Positions 11,665-24,200 of a stretch of 64,000 nt of DNA are shown piece by piece. Below the pieces are notes generated by a model. It made no database searches, was not told where the DNA came from, and worked only from the letters and a program-made list of their open reading frames with translations. Each line of letters begins with the position of its first letter. The first letter of the stretch is position 1. The position numbers and the translations under genes are program-made. The DNA is from Sphaerolaimus hirsutus (Eukaryota > Nematoda > Chromadorea > Monhysterida > Sphaerolaimidae), in the NCBI GenBank assembly GCA_964036195.1, contig OZ038458.1, positions 558,001-622,000 of the forward strand. The letters are read 5' to 3'.

Positions 11665-11736
11665 TAGGTCTGCCAATTTTTGCCACAACAGTTTGAAACA
11701 GCCCGACACCCGTCTCACCACCACAGACAATCCCAC
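9583..11736 (-). CDS. LINE ORF1 with SGNH/GDSL-esterase-like domain
   Basis: About 717 residues. A low-complexity, Ser/Asn/Arg-rich N-terminal part (~90-190) is followed by an SGNH-hydrolase-like module: VLIIGDSSAAR near 299 supplies the nucleophile-Ser block, and LDGLHPSAAFD near 516 the Asp-x-x-His block. Esterase domains are known in ORF1 of CR1- and L2-type LINEs, where their role is unsettled. The first ~24 residues are encoded by the flanking palindromic repeat, because LINE sequence begins at 11664; the native start is therefore either a later Met (for example residue 45) or was lost by 5' truncation. The frame runs past the esterase part into a Cys/Lys-rich tail and overlaps ORF2. Confidence 0.8.
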   Translation of the reverse strand: MGLSVVVRRVSGCFKLLWQKLADLLNKVGGYTKTVEDLNVSCESMLDKTFKNQRATVKIGLIKLNYTVKNSRKVALDPFVCMSYVTAHSNLSNTQSRGHGWMADVVTSTTCPAPRTARIGGYLDNSNKSRDDRSRGANASVRPAAMYGTNENSAPASQRDYQNVRAPTEYGSHSYTGSHHNRSQVRVGRIFSEPNWQKPVKVSELPQKALKTLAEVVNLKARGFDIDTDKYMVYAPNVSPGGDCSVKNLLPELFEGANWAPNAPYRTSPILQMFAVEMECWKDKMIGLKKSEKRVLIIGDSSAARCRLELRRWVTYIVINSDTKIKNAQNGKNYYSLARQCNVQLDVTDFGKLFNGRRLGCMVPVILKTFKPETTFDAIFVRACLDSTACELFESSMVHGQSKRLETWEKYFLKPVQNLLIRVEQWLNEHKMTETVIVLAPHNPILPSEISEMTTVTEIRRMHDYMTCFEEHTKNFLETSQRVHVLEPIKWLSENCAKVTGNASGAVGYLFGIKLDGLHPSAAFDAICCREFMKICVGLEKKCVSKCLQNSPTKTNIYFCVHTARCWAARQRRRILWNCWTKNWCCRKFAVERKGGLKKHCAGLTVKFLGELCAAQILIKVVSRSKTSKLAISAKTFSTPQMCSQAYEMATGVTFWQFRMQLGCYSVILFNGLTKQPITKKKICMSYRVVVRFPKCYLRQFGQYRLQIGHITLQRAI

Positions 11737-13640
11737 TCTGAAGACTCAGATGAAGTTGTATGAAAAAAGTTTCCATCATAAACTTAGGTTATTTTTACAT
11801 GTTCTTTCATTTGTATATCTCCATTTTTTATTAAACATACTTTGGATAGGTGCTGTCATACAAAAATGCACTTTTCACATAAAAAATTGTGACCCCCATT
11901 TTTATGGTGGATTTGGAATCTTCATACATAGAAACTAAAAATTTCCTTCCATACATATATCTGGAAATGCCATCTTCCACTAAAAAAATTGATAAACGTC
12001 AAAACTCATATTTTTTTCTGGATGTTTCTTAGGAAATTCAAAACTTTTGCTTGACATCATCTATCAATGTGATATTTTGGATTTTTACTAAGATAGTTTT
12101 GGAGATTAATTGGCCCATACAAACAAACTTCATCAGACTTTGTTTTCTCACTGAAAATCGTGGCTGAAAATTTGAAAATGGCGCCAAATTTTTTTTTCTG
12201 AATTGAGAGCTTAGCTTTTTTCACAAAAAAATATGCTCAATCGCATAGTTTATGATAAAAAAATAAAATCCAAAAACTAGGTCTGCACTTTTTTACCACA
12301 GCAGTTTGAAATGATCAACAACGCAGATGTCATGATCACAGACAATCCCACTCTGAAGACTCAGATGAAGTTTTATGAAAAAAGTTTCCATTATATTCTT
12401 AGGTTATTTTATCATGCTCTTTCATTTGTATATCTCCATTTTTTATTAAACACACTTTGAAAGGGTGCTGTCATACAAAAGTGTACTTTTTTAGCAAATA
12501 TCACAAGTGTGATCATGTAAAATCCAAAAATAATTCATTTTTACCATTAGCTAACTGTTCTGACAGTACCTTTTAGCTGGCCATTTGGTTATTTTATGTT
12601 TCTGTTTGCAATCTAACTGCTATGAACTAGGGTTGGGACATGATATTCACATGTGATCATGCTTGTGATATTTATTTTTTTTATGCAAGTGCAATTTAGC
12701 AGAAACATAAAATAACCAAATGGCCAGCTAAAAGCTACTGTCAGAACAGTTAGCTACTAGTACAAATGAATAATTTTTGGATTTTACATGACCACACTTG
12801 TGATATGTGCTAAAAAGTACACTTTTGTATGACAGCACCCTTTCAAAGTGTGTTTAATAAAAAATGGAGACATACAAATGAAAGAGCATGATAAAATAAC
12901 CTAAGAATATAATGGAAATTTTTTCATAAAACTTCATCTGAGTCTTCAGAGTGGGATTGTCTGTGATCGTGACATCTGCGTTGTTGATCATTTCAAACTG
13001 CTGTGGTAAAAAAGTGCAGACCTACTTTTTGGATTTTATTTTTTTATCATAAACTATGCAATTGCGCATAGTTTTTGTGAAAAAAGCTAAGCTCTCAATT
13101 CAGAACAAAAAACTTGGTGCCATTTTCAAAACTTCAGCCACAATTTTCAGTGAGAAAAAAAAATCTGATGAAGTTTGTTTGTATGGGCCAATTAATCTCC
13201 AAAACTATATTAATAAAAATCCAAAATATCAAATTGATAGATGATGTCAAGCAAAAGTTTTGAATTTCCAACGAAACGTCTGGAAAAAAAATGATTTTTG
13301 ACTTCAATCAATTTTTTTGTAGGAAGATGGCATTTCCAGATATATGTATGGAAAGAAATTCTTAGTTTCTATGTACAAAGATTCCAAATGCACCATAAAA
13401 ATGGGGCTCAGAATTTTTATGTGAAAAGTGAATTTTTGTATGGAAGCACCCTTCCAAATTATGTTTAAGAAAAAATGGAGATATACAAATGAAAGAACAT
13501 GTAAAAATAACCTAAGTTTATGATGAAAACTTTTTTCATACAACTTCATCTGAGTCTTCAGAGTGGGCTTGTCTGCGGTGGTGAGACGGGTGTCGGGCTG
13601 TTTCAAACTGTTGTGGCAAAAATTGGCAGACCTACTTTTT
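11665..13640. repeat. Inner palindrome of the giant repeat
   Basis: TAGGTCTGCCAATTTTTGCC at the left is mirrored by GGCAAAAATTGGCAGACCTA at the right. Going inward, a unit containing GACAATCCCACTCTGAAGAC occurs twice on each side of a centre near 12640, and the halves are complementary throughout. It is a palindrome built from tandem units. No gene seen. Confidence 0.75.
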
Positions 13641-14460
13641 CTATTTTATTTTTGTAAAATAAACTATGCAATTGGGCACAGTTTTTGCAAAAAAAAGCTA
13701 AGCTCTCAATTACAAACTGAAAATTTGATGCCATTTTCAAAATTTCAGCCATCATTTTTGTTGAGAAAAAAACATTTGATGAAACTAGTTTGTATGGGCC
13801 AATTTATCTCCACAACTTTCTTAATAAAAATACAAAATATTATATTGATAGATAAAGTCAAACAAAAGTTATGAATTTCCAAAAACAGCCTGAAAAATGG
13901 TGACTTTTGACTTTGATCACTTTTTTCAGTAGGAACATGACATTTCCGGATGTATGCATGGAAGGAAATTTAAGTTTCTAGTTATGGAGATTCCAAATCC
14001 ATGAAAAAAAACGCAAAAAAATTTTTTGTAACAGGAACAAAATAGGCATGTTTGGTTCTTAGGCGAAGCGAGTCTTAATACGTCTTCGAGCGTGGCACAT
14101 GTCAGGCAATCGTCTACCAAAGCACCAATTATTCATAAAAATAGTCCAAATTTGGCATGACAGTAGATAAATGTACCCTATTTAGTATGTTAACCACACA
14201 CATAAATATCACTAAATTTTCACATTTATCACATCGTATGCAAAACAACGTCACTCCACAGGACCATCTACAATGGGGCACATTCAAAAACGTAAATATG
14301 AAACTCTTTCACGTTTCTGACACCAAATCTTGCGATATGAAACCGTACACTTAACACAACAAATGGGGTACATTTATTTGCCCCCATACCAAATTCGAGC
14401 GGTTTTCATTCAAAATTGATGTGTTGGGGGCCAATCAAAACCGTGCGTCTGACGTGGGCC

Positions 14461-15813
14461 CATAGCATAAATCGAGGGTGGCATTTTATGGGGGGGGTCC
14501 ACCAGACTTTCGTGTCGTCCCATTCTGTTGTACGTTGGCCGATTTTGATGCCGTTCGAGTATGTTGGGGTTGAGGTTGGGGCTACGACCAATTTTTTTGC
14601 TTCCTCAAATAATTCCCCAGTCCCGAGATAAGGGGGGGTCTACAAAAAGGTGGTTATTTTGCATGTCCGATCTGACATTGAATTGAGAGCTCATTAACTC
14701 AGCCATTTCTGGGCCGATTCTGATCGTTTAACACTTAAAATGATCGGGACAACCTGTAGATTCGATTTTTGTAGTTGTATTAGTGATGTCTAAATTCCGT
14801 ATGCCGATTTTACCCGGTTTTTCAACATGAAAAATAAATTTTTCTGAACATGCTATCATATAGTTTAGACAATGAGAATTCATATAAAACAAAAATGAGT
14901 TCAATATCTCTTTCCAATCAAAAGTTGTGGCGCTTCAAACATTTTCCTCTCATCCACATAAATAACCACATGCATGCAAATTCAAAACTCGCTATCTCTA
15001 CCATTTCTCAACCGATTTTCACCAATGAACACTTAAAATGATCAGAATGAGATGAAGATTTCGTTTTGAGACCCACATTATCCGTATATTGCATCAGATT
15101 TCCCATACAAGAAAATAATGCGAACTCTTGAATGAAATTGCCACAATGAAAATGCATACAAATAAACTGTAAATAAGAACGATATCTCGATGTTTTTCTA
15201 ATAATTTTAAGTGTTCATTGGTGAAAATTGGCTGAGAAATGGTCGAGATATGGAGGTTTGAAGTAGCATGCATCGTTCTTCATGCGGTTATTTATGTGAA
15301 AGGGAGGGAAAAGTTTGAAGCGCCATAACTTTTGATTGAAAGAGATATTGAACTCATTTTTGTTTTATATGATTTGTCGTCGTCTAAACTATATGATAGC
15401 ATGTTCAGAAAATTTTTTTTTTTATTTTTATTTTTTTGTGTTGAAAAACCGGGTCAAATCGGCATACGGAATCTAGACATCACTAATACAACAACAAAAA
15501 TGGTATCTGCAGGTTGTCCCGATAATTTTAAATGTTAAACCATCCAAATCAGCTCAGAAATGGCTGAGTTATTGAGCTTTCAATTCAATATGTCAGATCG
15601 GACATGCAAAATAACCACCTTTTTATAGACCCCCCTTATCTCGGGACTGGGGGATTATTTGAGGCTACAAAAAAATTTGTTCGTAGCCCCAACCTCAAAC
15701 CCCAACATACTTGAACGGCATCAACATCGGCCAACGTACAACAGAATGGGACGACACGAAAGTCTGGTGGACCCCCCCCCCCCCATAAAATGCCACCCTC
15801 GATTTATGCTATG
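14461..15813. mobile_element. hAT-like fold-back element, CATAGCATAAATCG termini
   Basis: Begins CATAGCATAAATCGAGGGTG and ends with the reverse complement. It is flanked by a perfect 8-bp duplication CGTGGGCC (14453-14460 and 15814-15821). It interrupts the right end of the giant palindrome, whose left end shows the empty site. The inverted repeats extend over several hundred bases. Non-coding. Confidence 0.88.
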
Positions 15814-15825
15814 CGTGGGCCACCC

Positions 15826-16390
15826 GGTACTATTTTACTCGAATAATTCCCCTCTCTTGAGTAATTACCCACGGTTAGAAGATTGAAAAAAACGAGTGAG
15901 AAGTTCCCTCACGTTAGACGAGTGAGAAAAAAGTGATCCCCCGAAAAAAATTCCCGCTTCAGTCACCTGATAAATTTGTCGTGTATAATCTGAACAAAAA
16001 TGGCATGCTATGTTAATAAAACATATTTCATGAATTCAGTTGATATAATATTTTACTACAGTTGACGGAATTTAAAAGACTCGTTCCATTAAACTCAAGT
16101 TCATTCAAGGCTGATTTATGAGTTTACTAGATATTCCACTATTAAGTGTGTGCAGGGGCAATTCTTATGTATTTACATTTTTCAAACATCATTTCCCGAC
16201 ACTATGTTCTAGAAAATTTCCAACGTCACGTTTTTGCGTTTTTATAGGAATCATTAAACATAGAACAATAACATTTACCAGCGTTCGTTTATAAAATCTG
16301 ATGTTCACAATTTTCAGATGCTACATTTATAGTTGGTACAAAGTGAAAGTACACTAATTCAGCTTGCAAATGTAATCACAACTACCGATA
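15826..16390. other. Intergenic, no gene recognised
   Basis: AT-rich. Short blocks such as CTCGAATAATTCCCC recall the TIR elements near 44306, and GAGTTTACTAGA recalls the core of the 3737 element. No terminus or splice-like signal stands out. Confidence 0.35.
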
Positions 16391-17848
16391 ACAATTGAGG
16401 CATCTAGTTCCGAATGTCGTTAAGTCCATCATTTTGGGTTTTTTCAAAATTGCATTTGAAATTTCAAAGTTGGCCTCGAGCAGGCAACTTGTAGTGACAA
16501 ACCTTGCCCAAAACTTTTTGAAAAGCTTATGAATTTGTCTACATTTTCCATATTCATTACCCTCCGGCCGGAGTATATACCCAGTATTATGATGAGTTTT
16601 TTGACTTCACCTCAGCAAATTCAGTATCCTTAACCGACTTTCGGGTGAAATTTCACTCGAATGTCGGTATGTCCACTTCATCTCCACTTGATAGATCTTG
16701 AACTTGGAAATGGTGCCATTTTTATGGAATGGCACCATGGACTCCAAAATGGCGCCATTTTTATGGAGTAGCGCCATGGACTCCAAAATGGCACCATTTT
16801 TATGGAGTGGCACCATGGACTCCAAAATGGCGCCATTTTTATGGAGTGGTGCCATGGACTTTTTTTGATTTTTTTCAACTCTTTTCAGTTGTTTTTTTAA
16901 TTTTAATTTTTTTATTCAATTTTTTGTTCAATTTCTTTTCAATTTTTTTCCCAAATTTTTGTTCAAATTTTTTTTCAAATTTTTGTCAAATTTTTTACTG
17001 TATTTTTTCAATTTTTTTTTGCGCCATGGACTCCAAAATGGCGCCATTTTGGAGTCCATGGCGCCATTCCATAAAAATGGCGCCATTTCCAACTCCATGG
17101 CACCACTCCATAAAAATGGCGCCATTTCCAAGTCCATGGCGCCACTCCATAAAAATGGTGCCATTTTGGAGTCCATGGCTCCACTCCATAAAAATGGCGC
17201 CATCTCCAAGTCCATGGCGCCACTCCATAAAAATGGCGCCATTTCCAAGTCCATGGCGCCATTCCATAAAAATGGCGCCATTTCCAGGTCCATGGCCCCA
17301 CTCCATAAAAATGGCACCATTTTGGAGTCCATGGCTCAGGGAGTAATCTATGAGTGGACTTACCGACATTTGAGCAAAGATTTTTTTGGAGATACCGACA
17401 CTCGGAAAAAGTTTTTTTGGACATACCGAGATTTCAGTGATTTTTTCAAAAAACACATTCAGATTTCTATACCATAATTCGGATGATTTTTCTAATTTTG
17501 TATGGGGTTTGTGACAAATCCCTGCAATTCTATACCGTAATTCAAAAATAGATTTCTGGCAGTGGAGATACCGAGTTTCGAGTGAAATCATTGTTGGCTT
17601 TCTTTGGACATACCGACATTCAAGTGAAATTTCATCAATTTCAGGGTGGACATACCGACATTCGAGTGATTTTTTTCATTTTTTTCAAAAATTGGTGTCT
17701 CTGTATCTCGGGAACGGAGTGAGATATTGAAGAAAAATTTTTTTTTATAATGAAGGTATATATATATATGCTTATATCATATCTGCACCTAACTCATTTT
17801 TTGTCAGTTTGATCTTTACCAACATTCGGAACTAGATGCCTCAATTGT
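16391..17848. mobile_element. Fold-back element, TTGAGGCATCTAGTTCC termini (short copy)
   Basis: ACAATTGAGGCATCTAGTTC at the left is exactly complementary to the right end (27 bp perfect). Subterminal copies of GACATACCGACATTCG occur on both sides. The centre carries two opposed 39-bp arrays separated by T-rich sequence. The same family forms the 4.2-kb element at 28731-32921. AATT at each edge may be the target duplication, but it is palindromic and so ambiguous. Confidence 0.8.
16705..17337. repeat. Opposed 39-bp minisatellite arrays
   Basis: The unit is GGCGCCATTTTTATGGAG followed by TGGCGCCATGGACTC and a variable AAAAT/GGAAA link, 39 bp in all. The left array (16705-16860) runs forward. 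The right array (17025-17337) runs as the reverse complement. A T-rich spacer lies between. Because 39 is divisible by 3, long open frames appear on both strands; I do not regard them as genes. Confidence 0.9.
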
Positions 17849-18211
17849 GAATAAGTCCAAAATTGTCAATAGTGAGTTTTAAAAAACCTTATCTTTGGGA
17901 ATTCGTTGCCATTGTTGATATTTGATTAATCCGTCTGTTAATAGTGAATAATTTGGATAATAAAGTCTGTTGGCCCCTTTTCAAAGTGACGGATTTTGAA
18001 GCTTTTGGAAAAATCAGGGAAAAAACCTAGGCAAGAATTTGACACGTCTTTGAGTGAACTGAACTTAAATCAATTTGAAAAATGAACATAAATATTAAAA
18101 TGTAATTTTTGCAGTTGCACTTTTTGGACTTATCAACTTACAGGTAGACAATGTTATTCACTTGAACTCATCGACACAACTCGGCTAAAAATCATTCCAT
18201 ATGCTATCCAT

Positions 18212-21200
18212 TCAGCCCTGTTTGTGGACTTCTCTGATGTGTCTGGACATGTTGCTTCTGTGCCTGATGACAGTGTTGCACTGAGGGTAAGGGCACCGGA
18301 TGCACTCCCGCCACTGGTGCAGTGTCAACTCGGACATGTTGTCAAAGTTCTGCTTGCAGTTGGCACACTCGTAGCTGCCCAGCGCCGTGCTGCCGCGCTG
18401 TGACGTCATTGTGAAGTTTGAATTTTTTGTGATTTTGTATTATAATTATTCGGTGTTCAAATGACCTTGAATGAATTTAAGTGGATCAAATTGCAACGTA
18501 AATACTTGAATCATTTTGAATCTGCTGAATAATCTGGCGAAAAAAGTGCCACAGTTTTTTTGGTGCTTAGCGTTCGCAATTTTTACATGTCACATAGAGG
18601 AGAGGGCACCGTGAAGGAAAGCTCATTGGACACCATGAATGAAAATTCATTGCATCGTGGTGCTGGTGCTTGAAATGTGCCATGGTGCTGAGTGTGCTGT
18701 CTTTAAAGAAAAGAGAAAACCGTACTTCCTCGAAATACCCCCAGGGGGTTTATTTTTCAGAGTGAAAATTTTGAGGGGGTATTTCGGGGGGGGGGGGGTT
18801 ACTCGAGGGGGTTTATTATTTCGCCAGAAATTTTCGTAAATATTGTAGTAAAGGATGGGCTTTTACATGCCCAAAAATGGTAATAAAACTGGTAATTTCA
18901 AGCGGGGGATTTAGGTAGCGTCAATTATTTTTATCACGTTTGTAAAGTATTTGAATCTGAAACTATTCTCCAACACATCTGTCCGCATGGCACAGTGACC
19001 CCGTTGGTGCTCGCCCACTTCTGTAGCGCTGTTTTTCAAATGACATGATTACCGTATTTCCTCGAAATACCCCCGGGGGTTTATTTTTTCAGAGTGAGAA
19101 TTTTGAGGGGGGGTTAAACGAGGGGGGGGGTATTTCGAGGGGGGGTTTATTATTTCGCCAGAAATTTTTTGAAGACCAAGTACTAAATTGTCATCTGAAA
19201 CATACGCAGACGTCGAAAATGCATCAAAAATCGCCATTTATAAGACTCTAAAGACTTGTATAAGTGTGTAGACGTATAATCACTGTTCTTACATAACATA
19301 GTCGTCGTTTTTAACGTGTGTTTTCCATTACCCAGATGACAAACCGCAGCCTTTGTAATTTACGTTCTCTATACACTAAATTTGGAGGGTATTTCGAGGG
19401 GGGGGGGGTTATAAGTTCATAGTGTCCATTTTGAGGGGGGTATTTGAGGGGGGGGGGGGGGGTATTTCGAGGAAATACGGTATCTACAAAGCCGAGAACG
19501 TCACCTGTTTGTCTGCATGCCTGACTTGGTGCCGCAGCTGCACGTGCCGCCGCAGTTTCGCATCGCTGTCGAATTTCTTGCCGCACCCGACTCCCTTGCA
19601 CGTTTGCTGTTTGGTTGCGAGCTGCGAGCGAAGCGAAATGTTTTTGAGTTTTATGAAGCTTTTTCTGCGAGTGCCTATGATGTGTCCTATAGCAAAATGT
19701 TGAAATATTTACACCACCTAATGGTGACAGGTACCTAGGGTTGGGAATTTCAAAAATTTCGGGTTCGGGTATCGGGTCCTGAAACTTTTGTGTCGGGTAT
19801 CGGGTATTGGTTCCGAAAAATTTGCGGGTATCGGGGTCGGGTATCGGGTTGGGTTTTCAGGTCAAAATGTCGGGTATCGGGTTTCGGTTCCAAAAAGTTT
19901 GCGGGTATCGGGTTCAGGCGGGTCGGGTCGTTTTCCCAACCCTAGTGACCAGCCGTGTCACACACCTTTGGAACGGGGTGCTTTTCATTTCGGTGCCTGC
20001 GGAGCCCCTGCGGGCTGGCGTAGTGCCAATTGCACAGGGTGCACGCGTGCGGCAAGCTTTCGTCATGGCGAGATGCGTGCTGAAACAGGCTCTTGCCATG
20101 CGCGAACGTTTCCATGCATTGATTGCACTGGAACGGCTTCTCGCCCGTGTGCACGCGCATGTGCGTCTCCAGACTGGACTTGCTGCCGCAGCGTTTGCTG
20201 CACCAGTTGCACTGGAATGTCTGCGTGCGTGTGCAAGTGGGATTTAGTTAGTTCAGAGTAGTGATGTGAAAAGCGACAGAACTTTGGCGCCAAGCGCCAA
20301 AAACGCCATGGCGCTTTTCCGACCTTTAGCGCCAGATGTGCCAGAGCGGAATGGCGCCAAGCGCCATGGCGCTTTTTGCTTTGGCGCTAACGCCAGGCGC
20401 CAGCGCCATGGCGCTTTTACATCACTAGTTCAGAGTTTGCTGAGAGATGCTCATTCTCAATCTCAATGAACAGTGATAGATTGTCGACCCACCTGTAGTG
20501 ATGTTAAAGGCACCGGGAAAAATGGCACCGCACCGCACCGGCACCTTTGCCAACGCATGAAAAGGGCACCTGGCACCCTGGGGCACCGGCCAGAAAATGG
20601 CACCGCACCGCACCAGCACCGGTGCCTTTTGGAAAAAATGGCACCGGCACCGAAGGGCACCGGCGGGTTGCCGGTGCTAGCACCGAGAGGCACCGCACCG
20701 GGCTGGAATTTCTGAAGTGAATATCGGGCAGTTTCTCAGTGGTCTCACATTTGGAAGCGCATATTTCCATGAATTTTCAACCGATTTTGATGGTTGAACG
20801 CTTAAAATGATAAGAATGATGTGGCAATCACTTTTATGAAGCAATTACAATGATTACAAATGAAAGATAAAATATTTAATTCACTGCAATGTCCATAGCC
20901 ACTATTGTCTACTGATCGGAATCGTTGCTGTACAGAGAATGGAACTATCTCTGTCATAAACTGACAACAACTTTTGAACAAACAAGTAAGATAAATATAA
21001 AATATAAAAATGATTTAAAATGCAACAAAATTTTAGATTCGTTCATCAGATCACGTATCGGGTGTAATGGATTTCACAGTAGGTATATTTATTTGATGGG
21101 AGGTTTACAAAAAAGGCAAAAACGGTTGGGTAAATATATCGCTGTTTTTTGAAATATGAATACGCACATACTATGGACAAAATTGCACAGCACATGAAGC

Positions 21201-24200
21201 CTTGGCCGGTGCTTTTCCCGGTGCCTTTTACTTTGGCCCGGTGTTAGCACCTTTGGCACCGGCAAAAAAATGGCACCGCACCGCACCGGCACCGGTGCTA
21301 TTCTGAAAAAAATGGCACCGGCACCGGCATGGCACCCCTGAAGATTGCAATGGCACCGCACCGGCACCGGTGCTGGTGCCCTTCGGTGCCCAGCACCGGG
21401 GCACCGGTGCCCCGGTGCCTTTACATCACTACCCACCTGAGCAGTATATGTCCCCTGGTGCACATTGCGTTTGTGCAGCACCAGTCTCATATTGCTCATG
21501 AAACTTCGGCTGCACTGGGAGCACTTGTAGGGCAACCCATGCGCCCGTCGCGCGTGCATCAACATGCAGAACTTTCTGTCAAAGTGTTTGTCGCACTGGC
21601 CGCAGGCGAAATTATTGCCTGTTTTTTGTTGCGTTTTCTGTGAAATCGTGTCTTTTTCTACTGGCTGGCTGGAAGCTTCTACATCTCTAGCTTGAGCAAC
21701 ATTTGGTGGATTCAGGGTGCCAGTCTGAAATGTCAAAAGACTGATGAAAAACAAGTTAAATACCGGGGTCTATTTGAGTTTTCAAGGATATGTTATGGTG
21801 AAAATGATTGAGGCAAAACCTGACCGGATTACTACACCAAGAAAAACTCATCGAGGAAGTATCTAAAATGCGCGCTATCAAAAACATTTACAATATCAAA
21901 TACTCCAGTGCATTTTATACTTTCATTTTTCTTTAATCTCAGAAAATATCAAACCAATTCAGATCGTGGTTCACCACACCTTTTCACCGCCATGTTTTCT
22001 ACCGAAGTGTCTGCAGAGACCATTGAGCGTGGCGTAGCGCCACTGGCACAGGGAGCACACGTGCGGCAGGCTGACGTCGTGCCGCGACAAGTGCGTCATC
22101 AGGTCACACCGGTGAGGGAACGTCGCGCTGCACTGACTGCATGCGAATGGCGGCCGGCCCGTATGGAAGCGCGTGTGCTTCTCTAGATTAACTGCTTTTG
22201 TGAACTTTTTGTGACACCAGCTGCACTTGAATCCCTGCGTTATGAATAGTGATGGTAAAAACGCCAGGACTTTGATGCCAAGGAGAAGAGCGCCATGGCG
22301 CTTTTCCGAACACCAGCGCCAAGCGCCAATAGCGCCAGAGCAAAATAGCGCCAAGCGCCAGAAGCGCCATGGCGCTTTTTGCTCTAGCGCTAGCATCAAG
22401 CGCCAGCGCCAGGCATTTGGTTCCTGGAGCCAGGCAAATACTAGTGCTAGGCAAAAATAGCGCCAGACAAAAATAGCGCCATGGCGCTTTTCCATCACTA
22501 GTTATGAAGTATTTACATTTCTCTAATCTCAAGTTGACGTTCAGCCAATAGGAGCCAAAATTTCTGCCACTAGCTAGATGGCTGACCGTGTTCTGGCATA
22601 GAAACCTAGCTGGAGCGTAGGTGAGTGCACGTTGACCCTTCAACCCCCCCCCCACATTCTTGATCCTTGGCCCTACATTTTTTCATAGTTGTTAAAAGGT
22701 ATTAATTTTTACTTGATAAATAGGTATGTATACTCGAGTACTGATTAAACACGTTTACATTTTCTTCTGAACCCGTACTCGCTTTAACGTATACTTTTTG
22801 AAAGTACTTGAGTACAGAGAACGTATTTCAAATACCGTATTACCTCGAATTAACCCCCCTTGAATTCACCCCCTCAAAATACCTCCCTAAAATTTGGCTG
22901 AGGAAATAATACCCCCCTCGAAATACCCCCACTCAAATTGAATGTAAAAAGAACATAAATGACAAATACCGCAGTTTGTGATCTGTATAATGCAGAAAAC
23001 ACGTTAAAACCGATGACTGAGTGACGTTAGGGAAGGGTTTATGTGTATATGCAGCTATATATACCTATAAACACATACATCTATGTAATTGCTTGATTTT
23101 TCTACGTTTGAGTATGGGGAATTTCCAAAAATTTATGGCGAAATAATAGCCCCCCCCCTCGAATAAGCCCCCCTCGAATTATCCCCCACAAAATTTGCTG
23201 GCGAAATAATAGACCCCTTGGGGGTATTTCAAGGTAATACTACGGTAGGCTGTTTCGAGGAGTAGGACTCATTATGCATCTGAACCGATTATGCATCTAG
23301 GCTCATCATGCGCCTTATTCTACCCATTATGCATCTAGACATATTATGCCTCTGACCAGAGTTTAAAAATGGGTATTTTTCTTACAGAAAACGTAAAAGT
23401 AAGTATTTTTCTCACAAAAATAAAATAAAAATTGGTATTTTTGAAATTTTTACCATGAAATACATCAAAGGTGTGTTTTTCTCTCCTGATAAGTATTTCT
23501 TGGGAACATGGTTGGTTTTAGTAAAATTCTTGTTAATAAAATTGTATTTTATTTTTATTAAAATTGTATTTTATTTTAATTTTATTCATGTTTCAGTTTA
23601 TTTTATTTTATTCTGAAATGTCATTAATAAAATAAAATGAAACCATTTTACAAAAATTTTACAAATATTCTACAAAAATTTTACAAAAAATCTAAAATCT
23701 TGGATGCAAGGCCATAAAACAATGTGCACGCTAAAAGCGTACAGATGAATACAAAAAATTTTAAATGTAGACTTGTGACATTGTTTGCTATGTAGGTATC
23801 TTGAATTTTGACCCTCACAGGGGCCGGATAGATCTGCAGCTAATTTGCTCCTCCCGAGGGAAGATAGCTAATAATTTGTTATTTGGGGGGGGGGCTTGCG
23901 GGGTTAATATACAGGCTTTTTCATGGTATGGAACACAGTAAATGGGAAAAAATCACTTAGATTAGTCATTTTTAAGGTAACAATATATAAAAAAATGTGA
24001 AAATTTGCGATTTTGAGCAAAAATCACAACAATGAAAGCAACAACATAGCATCAGTTCTGCAAATTGGCGGCTAGAATCTTTAGAGAAGAGGATAGAAAA
24101 CTTTTTATAGAATTTTACTGACACTCGAGTTTTTGTAAAAGTTTACTAAAATTGTACAAAAATTTGAATTTTTGTACAATTTTACTAAAATTCGAAGTTT

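Larger units (their letters stand above)
4788..15825. mobile_element. Giant palindromic (fold-back) repeat, interrupted
   Basis: The left end GGGTGGCCCACGTCAGGCGC is matched by the complement GTCTGACGTGGGCC...ACCC on the right. The left arm 4788-5384 pairs with roughly 13635-14460. The centre 11665-13640 folds on itself again. Two later insertions split the palindrome: the LINE (5385-11664) and a hAT-like element (14461-15813). Without them it would be about 3.4 kb. The arms share blocks such as GAGATTAATTGGCCCATACA. No protein of its own seen. Clear flanking target duplication not found, so whether it moved as a unit is inference. Confidence 0.65.

Noticed and set aside
16729-17591. Frames of 130-205 codons on both strands
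   Set aside because: Same 39-bp repeat artefact plus T-rich spacer.
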